Origin: an uncultured Candidatus Melainabacteria bacterium
GTDB taxonomy: Bacteria; Cyanobacteriota; Vampirovibrionia; Gastranaerophilales; Gastranaerophilaceae
Length of the DNA: 62,303 nt
NCBI GenBank assembly: GCA_949398305.1
Contig: CASLVD010000004.1
Coordinates: 1-62,303, forward strand
Reading direction: 5' to 3'
Shown: positions 50,739 to 60,753 of the stretch, in pieces
How positions within the stretch are numbered: the first letter of the stretch is position 1
Layout: each line of letters begins with the position of its first letter
Program-made: the position numbers and the translations under genes
The notes under the pieces: model-generated
Databases searched by the model: none
What the model was told of the DNA's origin: nothing
The model's input: the letters and a program-made list of their open reading frames with translations, nothing else

Positions 50739-51125
50739 ATGACTTATGAAGAATTAATGCAAAAGGCTATTGAAGCATCCCAAAATGCTTATGCTCCGTA
50801 TTCAAATTTCCCTGTCGGGGCTTGTATTTTAGCAGAAAGCGGAAATCACTACTGCGGATGCAATTTTGAAAACGGCAGCTTAGGAATGACAATTTGCGCA
50901 GAACGGAATGCCGTTGGAACAGCCATTTTAAACGGCGAACGAAAAATTAAAGCTATTGCAATTTATTCTCCAAAGCAAGATAATTGTACTCCGTGCGGTG
51001 CTTGCAGACAGGTTTTACACGAATTTTGCGATTCAGATACTGAACTTGATGTAATCGTAAAAATTGGTGATGAATTAAAAGTTTACACCCTTGCTCATCT
51101 GTTACCTGAAAGTTTTACATTATAA
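50739..51125 (+). CDS. cdd: Cytidine deaminase
   Basis: This deaminates cytidine and deoxycytidine for pyrimidine salvage. The 128-residue length matches the tetrameric type. The zinc ligand Cys53 and catalytic Glu55 lie in CAERNAVG. The other two ligands are Cys86 and Cys89 in PCGACRQ. A GAGGT site and TATAAT lie upstream. A small zinc-ribbon gene follows after one base. Confidence 0.95.
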   Translation: MTYEELMQKAIEASQNAYAPYSNFPVGACILAESGNHYCGCNFENGSLGMTICAERNAVGTAILNGERKIKAIAIYSPKQDNCTPCGACRQVLHEFCDSDTELDVIVKIGDELKVYTLAHLLPESFTL

Positions 51126-51126
51126 A

Positions 51127-51357
51127 ATGTACATTTTTGAACTTGTAGCACAATTATTTAAAAAGAAAAAATATTTACCACAAAATTCATTTGACCCGCT
51201 GACTCAAGAGCCGGAAGAATTTGATGAAAGCGAAAATTGCAATCACATGTTTTTACCGCTTGATAGTTCAAATACTTTGTTCGCCTGCAAATACTGCGGT
51301 CTTATTATGCCCAGAGAAAAACTCAAGGATAGAAATATTTTTAGAAATAATAATTAA
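51127..51357 (+). CDS. Small zinc-ribbon-like protein downstream of cdd
   Basis: This 76-residue protein starts one base after the cdd stop; the longer frame overlapping cdd is less likely. The N-terminal half is hydrophobic then basic (MYIFELVAQLFKKKK). The C-terminal half has C-x-H (CNH) and CKYC, which could bind one zinc. Function unknown. Coupling to cdd is suggested only by spacing. Confidence 0.6.
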   Translation: MYIFELVAQLFKKKKYLPQNSFDPLTQEPEEFDESENCNHMFLPLDSSNTLFACKYCGLIMPREKLKDRNIFRNNN

Positions 51358-51434
51358 ACACCTATCCTGCCTGTTGCAGAATAGAAAAATTTATGCATCT
51401 TATTTAAACTACTCCTGTAGATAAGGAGGCTATT

Positions 51435-51734
51435 ATGAGTAAAAATTTAGGCGAAATAATCAACAATATTATGGAAGAAAACGCAACAAGACGAGTTTTA
51501 ATCCTGACAAACCACTTATACATAACTGGTTTAATCCACGATTACCACGATAAATGCAAAAACTGCCACGATTGTCTTGTTGCACTAAAAGATGTTCAAA
51601 TTGCAAGATTAAAAGACCTTTGCACCTGCAAAACCGATGGGTGCGAATGCAATCTTGAAGCTTTTGTTTCCTATGACTGGTTTAATATCAGCACAAATTC
51701 AATTGTAGGTTTCAGCATTATATCTGAAGTTTAA
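51435..51734 (+). CDS. Small cysteine-rich protein, function unknown
   Basis: This 99-residue protein has a strong AAGGAGG site. Seven cysteines cluster in CKNCHDC and CTCKTDGCEC, suggesting metal binding or, less likely, disulfides. The N-terminal segment VLILTNHLYITGLIHDY resembles the strand motif of the protein at 11207-11500, so the two may be distant relatives. The ribosome binding site can pair with CTCCT (51412-51416). A terminator shared with rpsU follows. Confidence 0.6.
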   Translation: MSKNLGEIINNIMEENATRRVLILTNHLYITGLIHDYHDKCKNCHDCLVALKDVQIARLKDLCTCKTDGCECNLEAFVSYDWFNISTNSIVGFSIISEV

Positions 51735-51740
51735 ACAACA

Positions 51741-51775
51741 AAAAAGAGAAGGTCATTTGACACTTCTCTTTTTTT
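51741..51775. terminator. Bidirectional terminator
   Basis: AAGAGAAG and CTTCTCTT form the stem, with A and T runs on either side. It ends the small cysteine-rich gene and the convergent rpsU. Confidence 0.8.
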
Positions 51776-51791
51776 AATTTATTACAAAATC

Positions 51792-51965
51792 TTAAACTTT
51801 TCTTTTGCGAGCAGCTTCAGATTTATGTTTTCTTTTTACGCTTGGCTTTTCATATCTTTCACGTTTTTTAACTTCAGAAAGAATACCTGCTTTTTGGATT
51901 TTCTTTTTGAAACGCCTTAAAGCGCTTTCGATACTTTCGTTTTCGCCAACTTTAACTTCTGCCAT
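51792..51965 (-). CDS. rpsU: 30S ribosomal protein bS21
   Basis: This is a 57-residue, very basic protein: [20 protein letters not shown], then a Lys/Arg-rich run ending [10 protein letters not shown]. bS21 sits near the anti-Shine-Dalgarno end of 16S rRNA and helps initiation. AAGGTGGTG precedes the ATG. The gene is easily missed because of its length. Length and sequence are standard. Confidence 0.95.
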   Translation of the reverse strand: MAEVKVGENESIESALRRFKKKIQKAGILSEVKKRERYEKPSVKRKHKSEAARKRKV

Positions 51966-52071
51966 TTATATTTTCACCACCTTTATAGCTTGTTTAATAA
52001 TAGGTTACACCTAATTATAAAACAAAACATATAAAAAAACAAGTAGGATAAAGGTTTTTCAATACAAAAGA

Positions 52072-52305
52072 CTATCTACCGCGGAAATAATCACAAATAA
52101 GCTTTTCCTGACGCGGAAGTAAATGCTTAATACGACTTACAAGAGACCTGTTTTGTAAATCTTCCAACTGTTTAGTTAAAATAGCTTTTTCAATTAAAAC
52201 TTTATTGTATAAATCTGAGCAGACATCACTTTTATCAATATGTTCTCTTAATTTCGACAGCTGTAATTCTTTCTGTTTTATTGAAGAAATTAGTTCTCGT
52301 TTCAC
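52072..52305 (-). CDS. Short coiled-coil protein, GTG start
   Basis: This 77-residue protein is almost wholly helical (KQKELQLSKLREHI and ILTKQLEDLQNRS), with a basic C-terminus. The start is GTG at 52305 with AGAGGT nine bases upstream. It lies between rpsU and the ferredoxin oxidoreductase operon without overlap. Function unknown. Confidence 0.5.
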   Translation of the reverse strand: MKRELISSIKQKELQLSKLREHIDKSDVCSDLYNKVLIEKAILTKQLEDLQNRSLVSRIKHLLPRQEKLICDYFRGR

Positions 52306-52387
52306 CTTAAATAAACCTCTTATATATCACATACTAAGAATAAACTGTTCTTTAAGATTTAAAATCAACTTTTTAGGTGATTTTAAA

Positions 52388-52936
52388 CTAAACCTTCAAT
52401 AAATCATACTCATAACCGAGTTTTAAAGCTTCGACATTTTTCGGTATTAAATTCTTTCTATGTGCCGGGATTACGTTATTCAGGGCATTTTCAAGAGTTG
52501 ATAAATTAATAACTCCGCTAATTTTTGCTAAAATACCTAATGCAAGAATATTAGACATCTTAATATTTCCCAGTTTATCATGCGCCATCTGGGTGATAGG
52601 AGCAAAAACATAATTGATATCTTCACGTTTTCTGGAAATTGCTGCTAATGACGAATTTACAATAATCGCTCCGCCTTTTCTAACCCAGAATTCGTATTTA
52701 TCAAATGATGCCTGATTTAGAACAATTATATAATCAGCCTGAGATTTTTGAACAGCACTAACTTCATCTTCAGACATAACAACAGTACAATTAACTGTGC
52801 CGCCGCGCATTTCAGCACCGTAGCTCGGATACCAGGTAACTTTTTTATCATCAAGCATAAACCCATTAGCAAGAACTTCACCTGCTAACAAAACGCCCTG
52901 ACCGCCAAATCCTGCAATTATAAAATCTTTTTCCAT
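52388..52936 (-). CDS. 2-oxoacid:ferredoxin oxidoreductase, gamma subunit
   Basis: This is the CoA-handling gamma subunit of an enzyme that decarboxylates a 2-oxoacid to acyl-CoA and reduces ferredoxin. The 182-residue protein shows GFGGQGVLLAGEVLANGF at the start, SYGAEMRGGTVNCTVVMS and MSNILALG. It is last in a four-gene operon in the order delta, alpha, beta, gamma. The substrate could be 2-oxoglutarate or branched-chain 2-oxoacids. Confidence 0.92.
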   Translation of the reverse strand: MEKDFIIAGFGGQGVLLAGEVLANGFMLDDKKVTWYPSYGAEMRGGTVNCTVVMSEDEVSAVQKSQADYIIVLNQASFDKYEFWVRKGGAIIVNSSLAAISRKREDINYVFAPITQMAHDKLGNIKMSNILALGILAKISGVINLSTLENALNNVIPAHRKNLIPKNVEALKLGYEYDLLKV

Positions 52937-52946
52937 AATATAATCC

Positions 52947-53696
52947 TTAATTCTCTGTTATATCTTTATAAATTCCCGGTTTAAATACTTCCATCATCTC
53001 ATTGCGAACTCTGTCGTGAGCCTGTTCCGGTGTCATTCTCCAGTTTGTCGGACAGCTTGAAAGAATTTCAACAAACCCGAATCCTAAACCCTTCATTTGA
53101 ACTTCAAAAGCTTTTTTAATTGCTTGTTTTGCTTTCCTGATATTAGCAACAGTATCAAGAGAAACTCTTGCACTAAACGCAGTACCGTCACAAAGTGCAA
53201 TATGTTCGGCAATTTTAATAGGGTAACCGTAATATTCAAGATTTCTGCCTGTCGGAGAAGTTGTTGTAACCTGACCTACAAGAGTTGTTGGTCCTAATTG
53301 ACCTCCTGTCATACCGTATGTTGTATTATTAATACAAATTGCTGACAATTTTTCTCCGCGCAATGCGGCGTGCATACTTTCAGCTAAACCAATAGAAGCA
53401 AAATCCCCGTCCCCTTGATATGTAAATACAAATTTATCCGGCCTTGCCCTTTTTATCCCTGTAGCTTCAGCCATTGCTCTGCCGTGCGGGGATTCTAAAG
53501 CATCTATATTTAAAAAATCGTAAATGGTAACGGAACATCCAATAGCTGCCGCAACAATTGCATTATCACGCAATCCTAATTCGTCCAAAACCTCTGCCAC
53601 AAGTCTTATTGCAACACCATGGTCACATCCCGGACAAAACGTATATTTTGCATCTTTTCTAAATGTATCCGCAATTTTAAAAACTTGTGTTGCCAT
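52947..53696 (-). CDS. 2-oxoacid:ferredoxin oxidoreductase, beta subunit (TPP-binding)
   Basis: This 249-residue subunit binds thiamine diphosphate through the YQGDGDFASIG motif and the INNTTYGMTGGQ segment. CPGCDHG near the start and a later CPTNW contribute cluster or structural cysteines. The ATG overlaps the alpha stop (TAATG). It catalyses the decarboxylation step together with the alpha subunit. Confidence 0.93.
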   Translation of the reverse strand: MATQVFKIADTFRKDAKYTFCPGCDHGVAIRLVAEVLDELGLRDNAIVAAAIGCSVTIYDFLNIDALESPHGRAMAEATGIKRARPDKFVFTYQGDGDFASIGLAESMHAALRGEKLSAICINNTTYGMTGGQLGPTTLVGQVTTTSPTGRNLEYYGYPIKIAEHIALCDGTAFSARVSLDTVANIRKAKQAIKKAFEVQMKGLGFGFVEILSSCPTNWRMTPEQAHDRVRNEMMEVFKPGIYKDITEN

Positions 53697-54763
53697 TATA
53701 TTAACTCCTCAATCTGCGACATAATATCTTCCGGTGAAGGCGGAGCTCCGACTCCTTTATGAATAAGTTCAACAGGAGCTTTACCGTTAACAGCTAGTTT
53801 TACATCGTTAACCATTTGTCCCATATTAACTTCTACCGTAATAAATTTCTTCACTCTGTCAGCTAATTCATTTAACCTTTTATTCGGGAACGGGAATAAA
53901 GTAATTGGTCTGAAAACTCCGACTTTTAAACCTTTTTGTCGGCATAATTTAGCCGCTGTTTTAACATTTCTTGAAGTCGAACCGAAACTTACAAGAACAA
54001 TATCAGCATCTTCCGTTCCGATTTCTTCCCATTCTGTTTCATTTTCTTCAATTTTTCTGTATTTTTCGTACAATTTTTCTAAAAATTCACATTGATTATC
54101 CGCCAGCGGAGCATAAGAACGTATTATTCTGCCATCTCTGCCTTTTGCACCGGTTAAAGCCCAGGAAGAATTATCAATTTCAGGATACGGATAAGGTTTA
54201 AATTCAACCGGTTCCATCATCTGACCTAATAAACCGTCAGCTAAAAGAACTGTCGGATTTTTGTATTTTTGAGCAAGATAAAAAGCCTTATAAGTTAAAT
54301 CCGCACATTCCTGAACAGTTGAAGGTGCGAGAACAATCAGCTTATAATCACCGTTTCCGCCGCCTTTTGTAGATTGGAAATAATCACCCTGAGAAGGATA
54401 AATATTACCAAGCCCCGGACCGCCGCGCATTACACTAACTAAAACAACCGGTAATTCATCTGCTGTAGCATATGATAAAGCTTCCTGCATAAGCGCAACC
54501 GCACAAGAAGATGATGATGACATTGCTTTAACACCTGTTGAGCATGCCCCAAGAACCATATTTATTGCAGCTAATTCACTTTCTGCAGATACATATGCTC
54601 TGCCTAATTCCTGCATTTTTCCGCTCATAAACTCTCCGATTTCACTCTGCGGAGTAATCGGATACCCGAAATAGCATTCACAGCCTGCGTTTATTGCCGC
54701 TTGAGCTATTGCAAAATTACCTTTGATTAAAACTTTTTTATTTTCAACACACTCTGCAACCAT
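53696..54763 (-). CDS. 2-oxoacid:ferredoxin oxidoreductase, alpha subunit (VorB/KorA-like)
   Basis: This 355-residue subunit has the pyrimidine-binding domain (GNFAIAQAAINAGCECYFGY followed by PITPQSEI) and the C-terminal transketolase-like part with FRPITLFPFP. It resembles the VorB type named for 3-methyl-2-oxobutanoate, but KorA 2-oxoglutarate subunits look alike. The enzyme is oxygen-sensitive and reversible, fitting an anaerobic or fermentative cell. The previous gene ends three bases upstream. Confidence 0.92.
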   Translation of the reverse strand: MVAECVENKKVLIKGNFAIAQAAINAGCECYFGYPITPQSEIGEFMSGKMQELGRAYVSAESELAAINMVLGACSTGVKAMSSSSSCAVALMQEALSYATADELPVVLVSVMRGGPGLGNIYPSQGDYFQSTKGGGNGDYKLIVLAPSTVQECADLTYKAFYLAQKYKNPTVLLADGLLGQMMEPVEFKPYPYPEIDNSSWALTGAKGRDGRIIRSYAPLADNQCEFLEKLYEKYRKIEENETEWEEIGTEDADIVLVSFGSTSRNVKTAAKLCRQKGLKVGVFRPITLFPFPNKRLNELADRVKKFITVEVNMGQMVNDVKLAVNGKAPVELIHKGVGAPPSPEDIMSQIEELI

Positions 54764-54765
54764 AA

Positions 54766-54978
54766 TTAACCTCTGTAAACTTCTGTAATTGCTAAATCAG
54801 GACAACGAGTTGCACACATTGCACACCCGATACATTTATGTTCAGGGTCACAAAATTCTACTATATTTGCCCCTAAATTATTAGTTTTATCACTAACTTT
54901 TATTAAGTTTTTCGGACACTCTTTTATACATAAATAACAAGCCTTGCACCTGTTTTCATCAATAACAATATGACTCAT
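54766..54978 (-). CDS. 2-oxoacid:ferredoxin oxidoreductase, delta subunit (2[4Fe-4S] ferredoxin)
   Basis: This is a 70-residue ferredoxin-type subunit with two CxxCxxCxxxC clusters: CKACYLCIKECP and CIGCAMCATRCP. It passes electrons from the TPP site to free ferredoxin. It is the first gene of the operon. Confidence 0.94.
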   Translation of the reverse strand: MSHIVIDENRCKACYLCIKECPKNLIKVSDKTNNLGANIVEFCDPEHKCIGCAMCATRCPDLAITEVYRG

Positions 54979-55140
54979 TACATCCCTCTTTCAAAACTAT
55001 CCTGCTTGTATCATAACACCAATAATATTTTTTAAACACTAATTCTTAACATTTGTAATAAATATCCGAAATTAAATTTACTAATATTTTTATGCCTGCT
55101 AAAATTAAAATGTAGGGATATATTTTTTAAGGATAGAAGA

Positions 55141-58100
55141 ATGGCTCACGAATTAGAAGTAATTGTTGATATGTTAAGGGAGATGAGAGAAGCAAACAGA
55201 GCTAACTCGCAAGGTTTTGACAAACTGCTTGCAAGCATTGAAGTCAGTATGAAAACGACTGATAAAACCACTTCCGCTTCAGACTTATTAAAAGTCTATA
55301 TAGAAGAACTGGCAAAAGCTATTGATGAAAAATTCTCAACAACAGCAAATAAATTTGCTGAAATAGATACTGCCGTTAAAACAATTAAAAAGCATGTCAA
55401 AGATAAAGAAACAAAAGCTCTAATTGATGTTTTCTCAAAAAACATGAAAAATTTATCACCTGCAAAAAAACAGAACAATATCCTTACAACAGTAAAAGAA
55501 GCCAAAAATTCTGCTGACGCTGTAAATATTCTAAAAAATAACCTTGAAAATCTTAACAACAATTATCAAAACACTATAGATACCTTAAGTTCTGATATAA
55601 AAAATATCCTGACAGCTATATATAAAACAGAAATCAATGAAAAAACTCAAGCACAGCTTTATGTCATAAACGATACAATTGAAACTATCGTAAATAATTT
55701 GAATTCATACAAAAAACGTGACACTAACCTTGAAAAACTTTTATCCGAAATCACAACCGGTGAAAGTCTTAAACTTACACAAGGTGTGATTGACTCAATC
55801 ATTGAAAAAAATAACGAGATTTCTGAAAAATTTTCATCACTTGCAAGCAAAGCTGATATTAATGAGTTCAAAAACGAAGCTGACTCTGCTCAGGTTAAGC
55901 TTTTTACAGAAATTTCAAACAAAACCGAATCTATTGAAAATTTAACAGAAGATATCAAGAAAACTCTTGCAAAAGTCACTCAGAATATGGAAAATCTGCC
56001 TGACACAAACCTTCTCAAAAATTCAATGCAAGAACTTTTTGCAAACCTTAACGAATTATCAATTGATATTAACAATGCGAAAACAAGTGAGAAATTTTCT
56101 GATGTTGAGAATAAAATTTCAGCTCTCAGCAGTGAAATGTCAACAATAAAAAATATAATAAATGACCTTAATGAAGTTATTACCTCAAAAATCTATGGCA
56201 TTATTAACGATATTTCTTTTGAAAAAGAAAGTTTTGATATTAAAAGCCATGTATCAAAAATGCTTGCAGAACTTCCACACAAGCAAGATATCGATAAACT
56301 TTTAGAAGCTTTTGAGCTAAACAGAGCATCTCTTAATAAACTTGAAGAAAGAACCGGCAGGATTACTGACCAGCTTCAATTTGTTGCTGACAGCAATTCA
56401 ATCGAAAAATTATCTTCCAAAACAGACGATATTGAAAAAATGATTGATACTCTGAATTTTGATGATGAATTTGATAATTTATATAACAAAACAACTGAAA
56501 TTAACGATTGGCTTACAGAATCGCAAGTAAAAGAAAACACTACAGAAATATTAGCCAAAATCGGTTCAAAAGCAGAACAAAAAGATACTCTTGCTATTCT
56601 TGAAACAGTTGAAAAAATTGTCACAGAAATAGAAGAACTTTCTAAAAATATGGATGTTAAAAAGGTTAACCGAACAGTTGCTGAAGTTTATCAGATTATT
56701 GAAGAACTCAAAAATGACTTCATAAACACAACTGACACTCATAACAACACTATTATTGAAAAACTTTCAGAACTTCAAAAAGCAGTTTCAAGAGTTGTGG
56801 AAAAAGAAGATTTTGAAGATTTTGCAAGTGATTTAAAAACATTTGTAGAACAAACTGTAAGCAACGCCTCAGAAGCTGACAGCAGGTTTGAAGATATAAG
56901 AAATTATCAGGACATCATAATTGATAAGCTTAATAACATTGAAATTCATTCTGTTAAAGAATATATAACAGAACAAATTTCTCCTGTAGAAGAAAAACTT
57001 GTTACAATATCAGAGTACTTAAGCGCCCTTGGAGAAAAGGATTCTGAGGATGTCAAAAAAGCAATCGGAGAAATTAAAGAGATTTTGGAAAACAAAAAAT
57101 CTAACTTCTGCGAAATTGAACAGGCAAATACAGAAATTGCAGAATCCATTGAAAATTATTTAAAAGAAATCAAAATTATTCTTGATACTTCTGATAAAAA
57201 TTTAAATTCTGATTTAACAGCTAAATTTTCACAAATAGAACAGCTTCTGTACGGATATCAATCTTCAAATGAAAACGCTTTAACTGAAATTATTACAAAA
57301 CTTGATAATTATCATAATAATATAACATCTCAGAAAGCTGTTCCTGCAAAAGAAATTGAAGCTTCATTTGCAGAAATCTCCGACATCAAAAATAAAATCA
57401 CAGAACTTGGAGAATCTTTTAAAGCTCTAAACTATGAAAAAGATTCTACAGAAAGTAATATTTCAGTTTTTGTTTCAGGAATACTGCAAGAGCTTGGAAT
57501 GAATCTTGAACAGTTAACCGAAGAATTTGATTCAAAACTTCAACACGGTTTTGCATATAATGCAGAACTTATTGAAGAAAAAACTCTTGTTTTGCTTGAT
57601 TTTATTAAAGAATTAAGACATGCAAACTCAGATAATATTGAGCTTTATGAACGTTTGACAGTCACAGACAATAAGCTGATGGATTTTAAACAGGAATTAG
57701 AACTTATTAATACTGATGTTATTAATAATGTAAATTCCAAAACAGATGTTCTCTTGCAAGAACTTGAACCAATAAAAGAAATGTTATCCGAACTTTCCGG
57801 ACATCAGAACAATCAACAAAATGAAAATGTAAAAAATCATCTTGAAGCCTTACATGATTCTGTTCAAGACGATTTGGCCGAATGTACAAAATATTCAAAA
57901 AGCACATACGATAAGCTTGAAGATACCTATGAACAGATTTCAAAAAATCTGTCAACTACAGAAAATAATCTAAGAGATTTCATCCTCGGAGACATTGATT
58001 CTGTAATTATAAAAATTGACAATTTGAGAAGCGATTTAGAAGAAAGTCTTACAAGAATTGCTCCGCCGGAAGCTGAGCATATGAAAGAGTTTAAAACTTT

Positions 58101-60753
58101 TGTTAATCAAATAAACTCATTTAAATCAGAACAGCTTGAAATGATTGAAAAAACTGCCAATGAAATTAAAGATTCAATCAATGAAAACATAAACGCAAAA
58201 CACGAAGAATTAAAATCAATGATTACGGTTTCTTTAAACAACGAAGAAATCATCAGTGCAATTGATTCACTAAAAGCATGCCTGAAATCTAAAATAAAAG
58301 ATTTTAATATTTCATCTGATGAAAATTCCGAAATTCTTGGCACAAATGAATTTGAAGAAGCTTTTGAATCAGACAAAAATGCAGAAATTATTGAAGACAT
58401 CAAAAATGATTTCGATAAATTCGCAGCTCTGATTAGTGAACTTTCAGATAAAAACCCTGAAATTGATGAGGTTTTAAATGTTATAAAAAGCAAAATGGAA
58501 ACAATTTCAGTTGCCAAACCTCTAACAGATGATTTTCCTGAAATTGTTGAAGAAGACACCGATTTAGAACCTTCTGAAGATGATAACGAAGATGCTCAAA
58601 ACGAAGAGACTGAAGAAACTCTTATCGGAAGCGGAAATTTTGACTTTATTAAAGCTCTTGATTTGTTGAAACAAGACATCAGTAATCTTCACAAAGATGT
58701 AGAAAAAATAATATCAAAAGAAGAACAAAAACAAGCCGCCTCAACTTTAACAACAATTCCTACTCTCGGAAATGATAAATTATTATTGTCTTTAAATAAT
58801 AAAATTGAACTTCTTGCAAACTCTGTGAATCAAAAAGACTGGCTTGAAGAAATCAAAACTTATATTGCAGGTGATCAAATTCAATCTATGCTTGAAGAAA
58901 TCAGCGGCAAAATAGACATATTAACACTTTCTGATAATACGGAATGGGTAGATGAAATCAAGCAGGCACTTGAACAAATCAACAATAATTCTTCTGAACC
59001 AACAGGCACAGCAGACCCGCAAATTCAATCTATGCTTGCTTTAATCAATGAAAAAATTGATATTCTTGCTGCGGCTGACGATTATGACTTGATTGAAGAA
59101 GTAAGAGAAACAATTGACAGAATTGATGCAAATACCGCCGGTCCTAATAAAAATCCGGAATCTGATAAACTGCTTAAAGTTATTAATGAAAAAGTTGACA
59201 TTCTGGCTTCCGGTGACAATACAGAAGACTTTGAAGACATAAAAGATTCATTATATGCAATTGAAGAAAAACTTAACTCAAAAGATTCTTCTAACGATTT
59301 TAATAACATCAAAGATGCCTTAACTGCTATTGAGAACAAACTTGATACAGATACTTTTGCTGAAACGTTAGACAATCTTGATGAGATTAAAGCAACTTTA
59401 TCTTCAATTGAAGAAAATCTTAACAAAGATACAACATCTGAAGCTTTGAGCAGTCTGGATGATATCAAATATACATTGTTAAATGTTGATGAAAAAGTTG
59501 ATTCAGTTAAAAAACTTTCTGAATCTGATGCAAAAATCACTTCGATGCTGGAAGCTCTAAATCATAAAATTGATACCATTGCAGAAGACGGAAACTCAAG
59601 CATTCAAGAAATCAGCGATGTAAAAGATTTAATCATGGCTCAAACCGATTATATCGAAAGTCTTGAAAGAAACGACAAAACTGATGCATTGAAAAAATGT
59701 CTGAAAGAATTAACTCTTGAAGTTAACAATCTAGTGACAAGCGACAGCACAAAACAGATCAAAAAAACAATCCGCGATATGAAAGAATCTATTCTGGCGG
59801 CTGTTGTAACCATTTTTGAACAGGTATCTTTTGTCGAAGAATCAGAAGATATTAAAGATTTTGTTGAAGAAAAAACAGACGAAATCAACCAGAATCTTGT
59901 GACTGTAACTAATCAGTTAAAACAAATTACAAATGCAAACGAAGACCCTGATTATATCTATTCAATGCAAGATATTGAATCCGATCTTGCAAAACTTCGC
60001 CTTGCATTAAACGAACTTCAAACAAGTGAACAAGAAATTCAAACAGAACGTCTGTCTTCAATTCTTGAAAATATTAATAATATAGGTTCAACAGTTGAAG
60101 ATTTACAAAATTCGCTCACCAAAGAAGAATTCTTTGATATAAAAGTTAAATTTGACAAAGTTAATACAGATATAAAAAGCTTAAATGCTCTAACACATCA
60201 GTTAATCGCAGCATCTGATAAATCTTACGCTGAATTAAACAGTAATTTTGAAGACTTCGGCAAAGTAATTACTACCCAGCTGTCATCAAAAGTTGATAAA
60301 GTTACCAAATTACTGGAAACTTCACACGCATCAGATAAAGTTATGCGTCAGGCTTTGATTTATATGGGTGAATGGATTGATTCCGCAAGCGAAAGTATGA
60401 ATAAAATTTCATCAAATTCAGAAGAAATCATCGATATTAAGTCTGCTATAGAAGGTTTGAAACATTCCGTACCGGAGCAAACTGATATTCTAAACTCAAT
60501 TGAAGAAAAATTTGATGAACAGCAAGAACGTCTTGCATATTTTGAAAAACAAATTTCAAAACTGGGCGGACTTGAGGACAAATTTGAAGCTCAGCAAGAA
60601 AGAATCGACAGACTTGAAATGTCATTAGAAAAAATTCTTTCAGCAGTTGAAGATATTGATGATTCTAAAGTAACAAGAAAAATTGATAAAATCGACAAAC
60701 AACTTGCAAAATTAAGTACAAATATTGAAAAACTAACATCATATGTTGACTAA
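55141..60753 (+). CDS. Giant 1870-residue coiled-coil protein, function unknown
   Basis: This very long acidic protein is nearly all heptad-like helix, with almost no Cys, Trp or Pro. It has no signal peptide and no membrane helix, so it is probably cytoplasmic. It starts MAHELEVIVDMLREMREANR. A strongly acidic break (about 1130-1165) is followed by an ordered patch. Then come repeats of about 48 residues with the pattern L-x-x-I-N-x-K-I/V-D-I-L (near 1214, 1246, 1294 and 1341). The C-terminal 100 residues are again coiled coil. It might be a scaffold or cytoskeleton-like filament. The stop overlaps the start of the flavoprotein gene by 11 bases. No homologue is recognised. Confidence 0.8.
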   Translation: MAHELEVIVDMLREMREANRANSQGFDKLLASIEVSMKTTDKTTSASDLLKVYIEELAKAIDEKFSTTANKFAEIDTAVKTIKKHVKDKETKALIDVFSKNMKNLSPAKKQNNILTTVKEAKNSADAVNILKNNLENLNNNYQNTIDTLSSDIKNILTAIYKTEINEKTQAQLYVINDTIETIVNNLNSYKKRDTNLEKLLSEITTGESLKLTQGVIDSIIEKNNEISEKFSSLASKADINEFKNEADSAQVKLFTEISNKTESIENLTEDIKKTLAKVTQNMENLPDTNLLKNSMQELFANLNELSIDINNAKTSEKFSDVENKISALSSEMSTIKNIINDLNEVITSKIYGIINDISFEKESFDIKSHVSKMLAELPHKQDIDKLLEAFELNRASLNKLEERTGRITDQLQFVADSNSIEKLSSKTDDIEKMIDTLNFDDEFDNLYNKTTEINDWLTESQVKENTTEILAKIGSKAEQKDTLAILETVEKIVTEIEELSKNMDVKKVNRTVAEVYQIIEELKNDFINTTDTHNNTIIEKLSELQKAVSRVVEKEDFEDFASDLKTFVEQTVSNASEADSRFEDIRNYQDIIIDKLNNIEIHSVKEYITEQISPVEEKLVTISEYLSALGEKDSEDVKKAIGEIKEILENKKSNFCEIEQANTEIAESIENYLKEIKIILDTSDKNLNSDLTAKFSQIEQLLYGYQSSNENALTEIITKLDNYHNNITSQKAVPAKEIEASFAEISDIKNKITELGESFKALNYEKDSTESNISVFVSGILQELGMNLEQLTEEFDSKLQHGFAYNAELIEEKTLVLLDFIKELRHANSDNIELYERLTVTDNKLMDFKQELELINTDVINNVNSKTDVLLQELEPIKEMLSELSGHQNNQQNENVKNHLEALHDSVQDDLAECTKYSKSTYDKLEDTYEQISKNLSTTENNLRDFILGDIDSVIIKIDNLRSDLEESLTRIAPPEAEHMKEFKTFVNQINSFKSEQLEMIEKTANEIKDSINENINAKHEELKSMITVSLNNEEIISAIDSLKACLKSKIKDFNISSDENSEILGTNEFEEAFESDKNAEIIEDIKNDFDKFAALISELSDKNPEIDEVLNVIKSKMETISVAKPLTDDFPEIVEEDTDLEPSEDDNEDAQNEETEETLIGSGNFDFIKALDLLKQDISNLHKDVEKIISKEEQKQAASTLTTIPTLGNDKLLLSLNNKIELLANSVNQKDWLEEIKTYIAGDQIQSMLEEISGKIDILTLSDNTEWVDEIKQALEQINNNSSEPTGTADPQIQSMLALINEKIDILAAADDYDLIEEVRETIDRIDANTAGPNKNPESDKLLKVINEKVDILASGDNTEDFEDIKDSLYAIEEKLNSKDSSNDFNNIKDALTAIENKLDTDTFAETLDNLDEIKATLSSIEENLNKDTTSEALSSLDDIKYTLLNVDEKVDSVKKLSESDAKITSMLEALNHKIDTIAEDGNSSIQEISDVKDLIMAQTDYIESLERNDKTDALKKCLKELTLEVNNLVTSDSTKQIKKTIRDMKESILAAVVTIFEQVSFVEESEDIKDFVEEKTDEINQNLVTVTNQLKQITNANEDPDYIYSMQDIESDLAKLRLALNELQTSEQEIQTERLSSILENINNIGSTVEDLQNSLTKEEFFDIKVKFDKVNTDIKSLNALTHQLIAASDKSYAELNSNFEDFGKVITTQLSSKVDKVTKLLETSHASDKVMRQALIYMGEWIDSASESMNKISSNSEEIIDIKSAIEGLKHSVPEQTDILNSIEEKFDEQQERLAYFEKQISKLGGLEDKFEAQQERIDRLEMSLEKILSAVEDIDDSKVTRKIDKIDKQLAKLSTNIEKLTSYVD

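Noticed and set aside
55141-60753. Giant protein as a phage tape-measure or surface adhesin
   Set aside because: No phage genes are nearby. The protein has no export signal, and adhesin-type beta repeats are absent.
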